Positions 35,559 through 45,534 of a stretch of 60,343 bases of DNA are shown here, one piece after another. The notes under the pieces are model-generated. The model did no database searches, was not told the origin of the DNA, and worked only from the letters and a program-made list of their open reading frames with translations. The stretch comes from an uncultured Clostridia bacterium (GTDB taxonomy: Bacteria; Bacillota; Clostridia; Oscillospirales; Ruminococcaceae): assembly GCA_947624345.1 (NCBI GenBank), contig CANQJW010000002.1:1-60343 (forward strand). Reading direction: 5' to 3'. The stretch's first letter is position 1. Each line of letters opens with the position of its first letter. Position numbers and translations under genes: made by a program.

Positions 35559-36867
35559 CTTGATTTTCCTCCTCTATGCTGTCAGCTTGCTCAACAGGCT
35601 CAAGCTCGTTAAGCTCTTCTATATCAGATTCATCTTCAATATTATCCATATACAGATCTAAAGACTCATCATCTTCGACGATAGGGTTATACTCTGCATC
35701 ACTATCTTCTATCTTTATATCAGGCTTAACTGCGTTCTTTCCAAACTTTTCATCATACTCAGCCTGTAAAGCAGAGAAATCCTCGCCTTTAGCTTTTGCT
35801 TCATTTATCTTTTTCTTGAGTTCCGACCTTTCAGCCTTCATTTTTTCAAACATATCATACTCAGCAAGCTGTTCCTTTGACAAAGCCGTATCAGCATACA
35901 GCTTATAATCCCCATTCCTCTTGACTATACTTCTAAACATGATTATAAGCACAACTGAAACCAGAACACAGGTTCCTGCAACAAGCTCTGATACCTTTAT
36001 ATTTGCAAGGTAAAGACTATCCGTTCTCAGCATTTCGATAAAAAATCTTCCCAAGCCATACCAACCGATGTACATCAAGAAAATCTCGCCATCGAACTTT
36101 CTGTGCTTTGCATATAAGTGAAGTATAACAAAGCCCAAGATACACCACAGAGATTCATACAAAAAGCAAGGGTGAACAGGTGCATACTGGTCAACCACAA
36201 CTCCTGCCTTATCAACAAGATCGGTCTTAACCTGTCCGAGATAATCAACTGTTTTTGCGCTCATCATTCCCCATGGAAGCGTTGTGTTTGAGCCAAAAGC
36301 CTCCTGATTGAAGAAGTTTCCCCATCTTCCTATTGCCTGTCCTATAAGAAAGCAGGGTGCAACAACATCAAGCAGAGTTATCAACTTCAGCTTTTTGATT
36401 TTAGCTATTATTCCGCCGACAAGGATTGCACCAATCAGCCCTCCGTAAATGGCCAGTCCGCCGTCACGAACACTTATTACTGCTCTCCAGTCGATAGAAC
36501 CCGATTCTGTCATATAATCGCTCAGGCTGAATATTACATAATAAAGCCTTGCTCCGATAATAGCGCCTATCAATCCGCCAATAATCGAATCGGTTGCCTT
36601 GTCAGGGTTGATCCCAAAGCTTCTCATTTTCCTGAAGCCGTATATCATTGCAATTAGAATTCCGAGTGCGATTAAAAAGCCGTACCAATAAATCACGAAA
36701 TTAGTTCCAGGGATTTTAAACATAACATTGTTAAGCTTAAATCCGTTTGTGAAGATATTATCTCCTCCCAAAAACGGGAAATAAACCTTATCAGGATTTG
36801 CAATGATTTCTCCCTGTTTAGTTTGTGATACTGTCTTTGCTAACATTTCTAGCGTCAATGCTGTCAT
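35551..36867 (-). CDS. lgt: Prolipoprotein diacylglyceryl transferase with about 110-aa acidic C-terminal extension
   Basis: YWYGFLIALGILIAM...GGLAIYGGLIGAI...IGRWGNFFNQEAFG; overlaps folD by 8 bp. Confidence 0.95.
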   Translation of the reverse strand: MTALTLEMLAKTVSQTKQGEIIANPDKVYFPFLGGDNIFTNGFKLNNVMFKIPGTNFVIYWYGFLIALGILIAMIYGFRKMRSFGINPDKATDSIIGGLIGAIIGARLYYVIFSLSDYMTESGSIDWRAVISVRDGGLAIYGGLIGAILVGGIIAKIKKLKLITLLDVVAPCFLIGQAIGRWGNFFNQEAFGSNTTLPWGMMSAKTVDYLGQVKTDLVDKAGVVVDQYAPVHPCFLYESLWCILGFVILHLYAKHRKFDGEIFLMYIGWYGLGRFFIEMLRTDSLYLANIKVSELVAGTCVLVSVVLIIMFRSIVKRNGDYKLYADTALSKEQLAEYDMFEKMKAERSELKKKINEAKAKGEDFSALQAEYDEKFGKNAVKPDIKIEDSDAEYNPIVEDDESLDLYMDNIEDESDIEELNELEPVEQADSIEEENQDE

Positions 36868-36879
36868 TTAAAGTCCTCC

Positions 36880-38166
36880 TTAGGTGTTTGATTCCACTAT
36901 CGTTATAGCAGTCTTTTTATTGTCAAATAAAATATCTATACAATCCAAAATATCCTTTTCAGTGATCTGGGCTAACGCTTCTATATTTTCAAAAGCGTCA
37001 ACTCCTATAAGCAGGTCAGATTCGAACATCAGTGTTGCACATTTCTCTGCACTGTTTAGTCCGCTTATCAGCTTACCGTATTCAGCCTTTTTAATAATCT
37101 CAAATAAACCCCTATCTATACCCTCGGCTTTTATCCTATCTATCTCAGCCTTTATTCTATTAAACACCTCCTGCGGAGACTTCGACTCACCGCAAAATAC
37201 ACTTGCAAAAAATCCGTCGCCTGAATCAACCTCTGTATAGAAATTGGAATTTATAAGTCCCTCATAATATAATTCCTTATAAAGCTCTGAAGTCGAACCG
37301 CAGATTAAATTAAGCAAAATTGATGCCTCGAGTTCTTTTTTAACTCTTTCTTTTCCATCAAACGGAATTGATTTATATCCAATGGCAAAAATCGGGGTGC
37401 CTACTGGCATTGTCACGACTAACTTATCCTCATTTACCTCTTCAGGCTCATCAGGGAAAGCAGTTTCAAGCTCAGGGTTTTCCTTAACCTTTAAATGCTC
37501 ATCGCATATTGCCAGAACCTCATCAAGCTTGATGTTTCCGGCGATAGCAAGAGCCATATTGTTCAGATTATAGAATGTGTTATAACAGCTATAAAGCAAG
37601 TCTGCGTCAATCTTTGCTATTGACTCAACAGTTCCTGCAATCTCAATTTTAACAGGGTGATTTACATAAAGACACCTCAGCAGATTAAAGAAAACCTGCC
37701 GCCATGGGGTGTCCTCGCACATTCTTATTTCCTGACCGATTATTCCCTGCTCTTTATCAACAGTTTCCTGAGTGAAGTATGGTGCCTGAACAAAGTCAAG
37801 CAAAATCTTCAGAGATTCCTGATAATTCTCTGTACAGCTGAACAGATATGCCGTCTGATCAAAAGAGGTATACGCATTTCCGCTTGCACCTGTTTCTGCA
37901 TACAGCTCAAAAACATCGCAATCCTCATTCTCAAAAAGCTTATGCTCAAGAAAATGTGCTATACCCTCGGGAACCTCTATAAAATCTTTATCTTTCTTTG
38001 TCTTGAACTTTGTGTTTATCGAGCCGTATTTTGTGCCAAACAAGGCATAGACTGACGAAAACTCAGGCATCTCCCAAACCAGAATATTAAGCCCTGATGG
38101 GTGCTTTATTTTATAATAACTCTCGCCAATTCTATCGCTTTTTATTGTTTGCTTTTCAACACCCAC
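36880..38166 (-). CDS. M16 family metallopeptidase (YmfH-like)
   Basis: PEGIAHFLEHKLFENE (HxxEH) plus downstream Glu region. Confidence 0.9.
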   Translation of the reverse strand: MGVEKQTIKSDRIGESYYKIKHPSGLNILVWEMPEFSSVYALFGTKYGSINTKFKTKKDKDFIEVPEGIAHFLEHKLFENEDCDVFELYAETGASGNAYTSFDQTAYLFSCTENYQESLKILLDFVQAPYFTQETVDKEQGIIGQEIRMCEDTPWRQVFFNLLRCLYVNHPVKIEIAGTVESIAKIDADLLYSCYNTFYNLNNMALAIAGNIKLDEVLAICDEHLKVKENPELETAFPDEPEEVNEDKLVVTMPVGTPIFAIGYKSIPFDGKERVKKELEASILLNLICGSTSELYKELYYEGLINSNFYTEVDSGDGFFASVFCGESKSPQEVFNRIKAEIDRIKAEGIDRGLFEIIKKAEYGKLISGLNSAEKCATLMFESDLLIGVDAFENIEALAQITEKDILDCIDILFDNKKTAITIVESNT

Positions 38167-39446
38167 TATTCAGCACCTCCCTTATCATCGCCTGACATAA
38201 TATAAACGGTATCCAGCTTATAGCTCTTGGCAGCTTGAATTATATCCTCTCTCTTAATGCCTTTATACTTTTCTATTGCATCCTCAGGCGAGAAATCTCT
38301 GTTCCAAACGCATAGCTGAGTAAGCCACCATGTCGCCAGACCTGAGGCACTATCATTATAAGAACGCATTGAACCGCATACCGCTGTTTTTGCATTGTCA
38401 AGCTCTTCATCGGAAAAATTACCGCTTGCCATCTCATCAAGCTGTTTTATAATTTCACTCTTTGCATTACCCAGATTTGTTTCCTCCACACCGCTGTCTA
38501 TCAGCATAACTCCCTTTTCTGATAGAATGTTTGAAGCACAATAGTAGCATAGGCTCAGCTTCTCACGGACATTCATAAACAGCTTTGATGACGGAAGTCC
38601 TCCGAACATTAGCGAAAATAATTTAAGTTGTTCTGGGTCTTTAATATCCGTTTTAAATGCAAGTACCATTTTGCTTTGAAGAACGTCGAATTTCTCATTA
38701 ACCTCGGCAGGAGTTTCCTTAAGTGGGCTAAGTGATACAAATTCATCAGATGTTACTTCTCTTTCAAGTCCGTCAAATCTGCTTTTTATCAGGCTTATTG
38801 TGTTTTCAAAATCCCCTCCGCCTGAGACTGTTATCTCTATGCGTGATGTTTTCAGCATTTCCTTATACTCTTCAAACGCCTCAACTGGAGTGAGCTTTTC
38901 AAGCGCTTCAACCGTTCCGTCCAGAGGAATACCGGCAGGCTCGTTTTGAAAAACTGTTTCAAGAGCCTTATCAATAGCATATCCCCTTTTATCGCTTATC
39001 TTGTTATTGATATTGTCAATCAGCTCACGCTTGATTATTTCAAAATCGCTTTCATTGAAAATTCCATTAACTAAATTAGGCGAAAAGATACAATCAAGTA
39101 AAATTTCAGTCACTCTATTCGTAATTTCTTCATTCTCAAGTGCAAATCTGTCGCATATACAATTTGCTCCCAGATAGAACGCCTGACAGTCACCTAGCCT
39201 GAAAACGCTTTGTGAAAGTCCTGCTCCATAAAGCCTTGCAAGATACTTTGTAAGCTTTGTTCTTGTCGGGTATTTTGAGTTAGAGGTCTGAAGCACTCTT
39301 GTAACCAAAGAATACGCAGATGCTTTTTTCTCATCTACCCTTGAAATAAATCTTACTCCTATTGTATTCACGTTAAACTTCTTATCGTGTATGGTTGTTA
39401 TATAAATCCCGTCGGAAATTTTCTCTCTTTTTTTATTATTCGCCAT
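38166..39446 (-). CDS. M16 family peptidase homologue (YmfF-like), apparently without HxxEH
   Basis: M16-like sequence (GVRFISRVDEKKASAYSLVTRVL...) in tandem with the active paralogue. Confidence 0.82.
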   Translation of the reverse strand: MANNKKREKISDGIYITTIHDKKFNVNTIGVRFISRVDEKKASAYSLVTRVLQTSNSKYPTRTKLTKYLARLYGAGLSQSVFRLGDCQAFYLGANCICDRFALENEEITNRVTEILLDCIFSPNLVNGIFNESDFEIIKRELIDNINNKISDKRGYAIDKALETVFQNEPAGIPLDGTVEALEKLTPVEAFEEYKEMLKTSRIEITVSGGGDFENTISLIKSRFDGLEREVTSDEFVSLSPLKETPAEVNEKFDVLQSKMVLAFKTDIKDPEQLKLFSLMFGGLPSSKLFMNVREKLSLCYYCASNILSEKGVMLIDSGVEETNLGNAKSEIIKQLDEMASGNFSDEELDNAKTAVCGSMRSYNDSASGLATWWLTQLCVWNRDFSPEDAIEKYKGIKREDIIQAAKSYKLDTVYIMSGDDKGGAE

Positions 39447-39528
39447 TATTATTCTCCATTCAAAAATACTATAATCATAACCGACATTACCTATGTCAAT
39501 TTTTTTAACTTACTAAACAATGCAGTAT

Positions 39529-39675
39529 TTTTAAGGAAAGCCCTCTTTTTCATTTCAGAGCTTTCCCTCTTTATACCTTTTGCTGAATTCACTACATAAT
39601 GAATTTCGTCAACTGCGGTTGATGACCGGACTCTGCCCTTGACCCTCAAGCCTTTTTCAAAAGATAAAAGCTTTT
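39529..39675 (+). repeat. Dispersed structured intergenic repeat, copy B
   Basis: ATGAATTTCGTCAACTGCGGTTGATGACCGGACTCTGCCCTTGACCCTCAAGCCTTTTTCAAAAG matches copies A and C. Confidence 0.75.
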
Positions 39676-39767
39676 AATTTTCACCAGACTTTTAAATAAT
39701 CAAAACAATTATATTTAATGTTATTATACCATAAATTATTATGTTTTACCACGATTTTTTACTTTTT

Positions 39768-42700
39768 CTACTTTAAGACAATATTATCCTCACCCAGAAT
39801 GTCTGTAAGCTGAATTAAAAATTCATTGGTAATCTTAACACCTGTAATCTCTTTGTGCATTGTTTTTTTATTTATATCATCAAAATAAAAATATACCTTT
39901 GACTGACCTTTGTTTTCCCTTGAGCATTTAACTATGTCATTGATCTTCTGCTTGTCAGATGAATTGAGCTTAAGCCATAATACCTTATCTTTAAAAGAGT
40001 TATCAAAAGACTCCAGACTCACAATATCCTCAGCAATTATTTTAGGCGGCTCGTCCTCTTTAAAGGAAATTCTGCCGCTGATAATAAGAATAGAACCGTC
40101 GCTCAGTATGTTCTTGAACTGCTCAAACTGGTTAGGGAAAATAATAACCTCCGCCTCACCTGTCTGATCCTCAAATCTGGTAAAAGCCATTTGCAAATTA
40201 CTCTTGGTCGTATACAGCTTTTTATAAGTGAGCATAGCAAAAATCTTTACCTTATCATCGTCTTTGTATTTAGATGTAAAACTAGTTTCTTCATTCTGAT
40301 TTACTATATCGCCAATGGGCGTAAATCTTGCCGCCCTAACAATTTGCGAATAACTGTCAAGAGGATGCCCCGAAACATATATGCCGATTATCTGCTTTTC
40401 CATTGCAAGCAATTCGCTTTTACTAAACTCATCAACATAAGGTATTTCCAGCTCTAATGATCTGTCACTGCTTTCGGAAACATCTCCGAACAGATCCATC
40501 TGCCCCGAAATATTTCTACGCTTATTATCATCTAAGCTTTTCAAAATCATTTCATAGCTTTGTATCATCTGTTTGCGGTTAGTCGGGAAACAGTCAAACG
40601 CTCCGCTTTTTATAAGCACCTCTATTACTCTCACATTGATATTATCATACATTCTCTCGCAGAAGTCCTGAAGCGATTTAAAGTCTCCGCGCATCTGACG
40701 CTCGGCAATTATCTTAGCAATAACCCCTTTGCCAAGTGATTTTATCGCCAATAGTGCAAAGCGTATGCCGTCCTTTTCAACGATAAAGCCCTCTTCGCTT
40801 TTGTTTATATCTAGGTTTAGCACCTTGATATTATTCTTCTCACACTCTGCAATATACTCAACAAGCTTTGTGGTGTTATCAGTTATCACAGAGGTCATAA
40901 GTGACGCCATATACGGCTTGTAGTAGTGACATTTCAAGTATGCTGTCTGATATGTCACAGTCGCATAAGCTGTCGCATGGGATTTGTTATAAGCATAAGA
41001 TGCAAAGGAAGTCATCTCATCGAAAATTTCATTTGCAATGCTCTCCTCAACTCCGTTAGCAACTGCTCCCACGCAGTTTACAGTTCCATCGGGATTTTTC
41101 TCACCGTAAATGAAAGCCTTACGCTCCGCCTCCAATATCTTGTGCTTTTTCTTTGCCATTGCACGCCTTACAATATCAGCTCTGCCATAAGAATACCCTG
41201 CCAGTGTTCTGAAAATCTGCATAACCTGCTCCTGATAAACAATGCACCCGTAAGTAACATCTAAAATATTCTTTAAAAGCGGTGTTTTGTAATTAACAAA
41301 TTCAGAGTTGTGACGGTTTCTTATATACGTCGGGATAGATTCCATAGGACCTGGACGATAGAGAGAAATGACAGCTATCAGGTCTTCAAACTTCTCAGGT
41401 TGAAGCTTCATAATAGTGGCTTTCATTCCTGCACTTTCAAGCTGGAAAACTCCGTCTGTCTTGCCTTTTGAAATCATTTCAAAAACAGCTTTGTCATCAA
41501 ATGGAATATTCTTTATATCAAAATCAGGTTCTGTATTTCGTATAAGCTTTTGGCAATTGTTTATTACAGTCAGGTTGCGAAGTCCCAGAAAATCAATCTT
41601 TAAAAGTCCAAGGCTCTCTAAAACTGTCATTGTATATTGGGTAACATTCTGTCCGTCGTTGCTCTGAAGTGGGACATATTCATCAACGGAATCTTTTGTG
41701 ATTACAACACCTGCTGCGTGGGTTGAGGTGTTTCTTGGCATTCCCTCGATATTTTTTGCCATATCAATTAGCTCTTTTATCTTCTCGTCCTTGTTATATA
41801 ATTCCCTTAGCTCTGATGACTTTTCCAAAGCCTTTTCAATTGTGATATTTATCTCTCTTGGAATAAGCTTTGCTAACTTATCTCCCGTCTGGTAAGGAAG
41901 TGCCATTGCCCTTGCAACATCTCTTATCACTGCTCTTGCACCCAGTGTTCCAAAAGTGATTATCTGAGCAACATGATCTGAGCCATATTTGTTATAAACA
42001 TAATCGATAACATTTTGCCGTCCGTCAATACAAAAATCAACATCAAAGTCGGGCATTGAAACTCTTTCAGGGTTTAAAAATCTCTCAAAAAGAAGATTGT
42101 ATTTAAGCGGGTCAACCTCTGTTATGCCAATGCAATAAGCACACAGACTTCCTGCACCTGAACCTCTTCCGGGACCAACAGGAATGTCTCGCTGTTTTGC
42201 ATAATTTATAAAATCCCAGACTATTAGATAGTAGTCGACATACCCCATTTGAATGATAACATCAATCTCGTAAGCAAGCCTTTTATAGGCCTCTTCAGTT
42301 GGTGTGCCATATCTCTCAATCAAGCCTTTTTGGCACATTTCTTTAAAATATTCTGTGTTATCATCAACGCCGTCAATATGAAAATATGGCAGCTTTGTCT
42401 TTCCAAATTCAAGTTCAACATTGCACATATCGGCAATTACCCTTGTGTTGGAAATTGCCTGAGGTGTGCTTTTAAAAAGATCACTCATCTCGTCTCCGCT
42501 TTTTACATAAAACTCCTCTGTCGGGAATTCGAGCGACTTAGGATCATTGATAGTCGTGTTGGTTGAAATGCACATCAGAATCCGCTGCGAATGTGCATCA
42601 CTCTTTGAGATGTAGTGACAGTCGTTTGTTGCAACAAGCGGGATACCAGTTTCCTCAGACAACTTAAACTGAACGGGTAAAATCCTCTCTTGGTCATAGA

Positions 42701-43238
42701 AATTCTGATTCTGAACCTCGATATAATAATTGCCCTTGCCAAAAATCTCCTGATAGAGAAGAGCCGTTTCTTTAGCGCCGTTATAATTGCCATCAGACAG
42801 CTTTCGTGCAACCTCTCCTGCCAGACAAGCCGACAAACAGATAAGACCCTTGCTATGTTTTTTAAGACTCTCTATATCGACCCTCGGCTTCGAATAAAAG
42901 CCCTCTGTGTAGCTTATTGTAACAAGCTTTATCAGGTTTTGATACCCCTCATTATTCTTGCATAGCAATATAAGATGATAAGGCGATGAATCAATTTTGT
43001 TTACCTTATCAAATCTCGTTCTTGGAGCAACATAAACCTCACAGCCGATTATAGGCTTTATCCCTTGTTTTTTACACTCGTTATAAAACAGGGCAGCGGC
43101 ATACATATTTCCGTGGTCGGTTACAGCTATAGCATTTTGTCCTAAATCATTTGCTTTTTTAACAAGATCACTTACTCTGCAAGCACCGTCTAAAAGCGAA
43201 TACTCGCTATGAACATGAAGATGTACAAAATCAGTCAT
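39768..43238 (-). CDS. dnaE: DNA polymerase III alpha subunit
   Basis: FVHLHVHSEYSLLDGACRVSDLV (PHP), PVGPGRGSGAGSLCAYCIGI, PDFDVDFC; ATG at 43238 preferred over an upstream TTG. Confidence 0.97.
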   Translation of the reverse strand: MTDFVHLHVHSEYSLLDGACRVSDLVKKANDLGQNAIAVTDHGNMYAAALFYNECKKQGIKPIIGCEVYVAPRTRFDKVNKIDSSPYHLILLCKNNEGYQNLIKLVTISYTEGFYSKPRVDIESLKKHSKGLICLSACLAGEVARKLSDGNYNGAKETALLYQEIFGKGNYYIEVQNQNFYDQERILPVQFKLSEETGIPLVATNDCHYISKSDAHSQRILMCISTNTTINDPKSLEFPTEEFYVKSGDEMSDLFKSTPQAISNTRVIADMCNVELEFGKTKLPYFHIDGVDDNTEYFKEMCQKGLIERYGTPTEEAYKRLAYEIDVIIQMGYVDYYLIVWDFINYAKQRDIPVGPGRGSGAGSLCAYCIGITEVDPLKYNLLFERFLNPERVSMPDFDVDFCIDGRQNVIDYVYNKYGSDHVAQIITFGTLGARAVIRDVARAMALPYQTGDKLAKLIPREINITIEKALEKSSELRELYNKDEKIKELIDMAKNIEGMPRNTSTHAAGVVITKDSVDEYVPLQSNDGQNVTQYTMTVLESLGLLKIDFLGLRNLTVINNCQKLIRNTEPDFDIKNIPFDDKAVFEMISKGKTDGVFQLESAGMKATIMKLQPEKFEDLIAVISLYRPGPMESIPTYIRNRHNSEFVNYKTPLLKNILDVTYGCIVYQEQVMQIFRTLAGYSYGRADIVRRAMAKKKHKILEAERKAFIYGEKNPDGTVNCVGAVANGVEESIANEIFDEMTSFASYAYNKSHATAYATVTYQTAYLKCHYYKPYMASLMTSVITDNTTKLVEYIAECEKNNIKVLNLDINKSEEGFIVEKDGIRFALLAIKSLGKGVIAKIIAERQMRGDFKSLQDFCERMYDNINVRVIEVLIKSGAFDCFPTNRKQMIQSYEMILKSLDDNKRRNISGQMDLFGDVSESSDRSLELEIPYVDEFSKSELLAMEKQIIGIYVSGHPLDSYSQIVRAARFTPIGDIVNQNEETSFTSKYKDDDKVKIFAMLTYKKLYTTKSNLQMAFTRFEDQTGEAEVIIFPNQFEQFKNILSDGSILIISGRISFKEDEPPKIIAEDIVSLESFDNSFKDKVLWLKLNSSDKQKINDIVKCSRENKGQSKVYFYFDDINKKTMHKEITGVKITNEFLIQLTDILGEDNIVLK

Positions 43239-43323
43239 ATCCAACCACTCCTTTCTATGAAACCGCTATTTAAATTAAGCAAATCTAGGCTTGAACACAA
43301 AATCACAAGCCCCAAAATATGTA

Positions 43324-43617
43324 CTAGTTTTTAGTATTATGCTTTTTATAAATAAAATAAAGAAGTCCTATTAGACAGGCAATGTTCAAAATAAAAATAA
43401 ATACAAACGCTCCTGTTCCAATTCCGCCTGACATTTTCACAATAGATGAAATAATCATAACAATTCCCATTAAAGCAAGAGAATATCCTGTTTCATTGGT
43501 AAACTCCATCTTGCTGTCGCTTTCCTTTGAACCATTCTTCTTTGCGTCTCTGACCATTTTGATAAGCCAGACACCTGCCGCTGTAATCAATACTCCTAAC
43601 AATAAAATAACAATCAT
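43324..43617 (-). CDS. Small multi-TM hypothetical protein
   Basis: Three hydrophobic segments; SD AGGAGGTATATTTATG. Confidence 0.6.
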   Translation of the reverse strand: MIVILLLGVLITAAGVWLIKMVRDAKKNGSKESDSKMEFTNETGYSLALMGIVMIISSIVKMSGGIGTGAFVFIFILNIACLIGLLYFIYKKHNTKN

Positions 43618-43662
43618 AAATATACCTCCTATTTTTTATATATCCCTATCTGCCTTATGCAG

Positions 43663-44586
43663 TTATTTATTTTTCGTCAATTTTCTCTGCCTTATTTCAT
43701 CTGCCGCTTTTCTTATCCGCTCCAGCCTGTGATTTGCTCCAGAGCGTGAAATCGGCGGATTAAGGGCAAGCCCTAGCTCCTTTAAATTGTAATCAGGATT
43801 GTTATATCTTATCTCAGCTATTTCTCTTAAATCATCTGAAAGACTTGAAAAACCGATTGTTCTCTCAATAAGCTCTATATCCTCGATCTGCCTTTCGGCA
43901 GCCTTTAAGGATTTCTCTATGTTTGCATTATCACAATTTACTGCTCTGTTTATCTTGTTTCTCACATCCTTGAGAATTTTTACATTCATAATCTCAAGGC
44001 TTGCCTTTGAAGCCCCCATAAGGGTGAGCATATCCTCTATGTTTTCGCTCTCCTTTATATAAACTATATTTTGGTTTTTTCTCTCTGTGTGCTTGGCCAA
44101 AATATCAAAGTAATCAATCAGTATAAGTCCGAAATCATTGCAAAGCTCTAAACTCGGCATTACAAACTCAATATGATATTCCTTATTGGGATCAATAACA
44201 CTTCCACAGGCGAGAAAAACACCTGCAACCAAGTTTGGTATAAATTTTTTCTTGGGCAAATCCTCTTTTGAAAGCCTTTTGTTTTTTATCTTAAAAAAAT
44301 CTATGATAAAATCTCTATCTTCTTGATTATCAACACTTACCGTAAAAAGATTTGATTTTTCTGACTTTCTTAAATCCTTAATGCTTGCAGCTTCGTGACC
44401 GCAAATTTTATTTAACTGATTAGCTAAAAAGTCTGCAACCTTTTCATTTTCAGTTGTCAGAACTATATTATCCTTGTCAAAGCTCTTTGAAAGCTTTAAA
44501 ATCCCCAAAACCGTCGCATTGGCTCTGTCATAAGAATCTATATTATCAATAATTTCCGATTTTACAAGATACGAAAAAGACTGCAT
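43663..44586 (-). CDS. whiA: Sporulation/cell-division regulator WhiA
   Basis: LAGDG-type region (LVAGVFLACGSVIDPNKEYHIEF) and C-term HTH (LKELGLALNPPISRSGANHRLERI). Confidence 0.95.
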   Translation of the reverse strand: MQSFSYLVKSEIIDNIDSYDRANATVLGILKLSKSFDKDNIVLTTENEKVADFLANQLNKICGHEAASIKDLRKSEKSNLFTVSVDNQEDRDFIIDFFKIKNKRLSKEDLPKKKFIPNLVAGVFLACGSVIDPNKEYHIEFVMPSLELCNDFGLILIDYFDILAKHTERKNQNIVYIKESENIEDMLTLMGASKASLEIMNVKILKDVRNKINRAVNCDNANIEKSLKAAERQIEDIELIERTIGFSSLSDDLREIAEIRYNNPDYNLKELGLALNPPISRSGANHRLERIRKAADEIRQRKLTKNK

Positions 44587-44604
44587 TTTAATCACCTGAA
44601 ATAT

Positions 44605-45480
44605 TTATGTGTACTTGTTTATATCCCTGTGAGAAATCCTTACCTTGTGATATTTTTTTGATAGATATTTCATCATATTTTCTGCAAAGGTAACGCTCCT
44701 GTGTTTTCCTCCCGTACAGCCAAAGGCAATGACAAGCTGGCTCTTACCCTCTTTCTTATATAGAGGAATCAGAAAATCCATTAAGTCCTCAAGCTTTGCT
44801 TTAAGCTGAGTGGCCTGTTTAAATTTCATTACATAACTTGATACCTCTGTGCAAAGACCTGTTTTTGGACGAAGCTCATCTACATAATATGGATTCGGCA
44901 GACATCTTACATCAAAGACTAAATCCGCCTCTCGCATAGGTCCGTACTTAAACCCAAATGACATAATATCAATCTGCATAAATTCATCATCATCAGTCAA
45001 GAACATATTTTTGACCTTTTCTTTGAGCTGATTTGTAGAGAGAAATGATGAATCTATAAAATAATCGGAAATCCCCTTGACATTGGCAAGCATATCACGC
45101 TCTGCCTGAACTGCCTTTTCTATATTGCCTTTCATCAGTATGTCCAGCGGGTGCTTTCTTCTTGTTTCCTTATATCGGCTTATAATTATATCATCGCTTG
45201 CATCTAAAAAGAGAACCTTTAGATTTATATGCTCTTTCTGAAGCTGTTTAATTGTATCATAAAGATGGTTGAAGAAATTGCCTCCTCTGACATCAGTTAC
45301 AAAAGCAACCTTTTCAATCGTTCCTGCTCCTGATCCTGTCGTTATATCTGTAAACTTAAGTATAAGCTCGGGCGGCATATTATCAATGCAGTAATACCCC
45401 ATATCTTCTAAGACATTTACCGTAGTCGATTTACCTGAGCCTGACATTCCTGTAACAATTACAAACTCCATTTTCTTCAC
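44605..45480 (-). CDS. rapZ: RNase adapter protein RapZ (YvcJ)
   Basis: VIVTGMSGSGKSTTVNVLEDMGYYCIDNMPPEL...IAFGCTGGKHRSVTFAE. Confidence 0.96.
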   Translation of the reverse strand: MKKMEFVIVTGMSGSGKSTTVNVLEDMGYYCIDNMPPELILKFTDITTGSGAGTIEKVAFVTDVRGGNFFNHLYDTIKQLQKEHINLKVLFLDASDDIIISRYKETRRKHPLDILMKGNIEKAVQAERDMLANVKGISDYFIDSSFLSTNQLKEKVKNMFLTDDDEFMQIDIMSFGFKYGPMREADLVFDVRCLPNPYYVDELRPKTGLCTEVSSYVMKFKQATQLKAKLEDLMDFLIPLYKKEGKSQLVIAFGCTGGKHRSVTFAENMMKYLSKKYHKVRISHRDINKYT

Positions 45481-45534
45481 TTTAACATCTCCATTTCAAG
45501 CCTTTGCAAAACAAAAGCCTAAAGCCTTTTATCG

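Noticed and set aside
43260-43320. GGCTTG...CAAGCC hairpin upstream of dnaE
   Set aside because: Weak stem with long loop and no T-tract; may terminate the upstream small gene but too poor to call.
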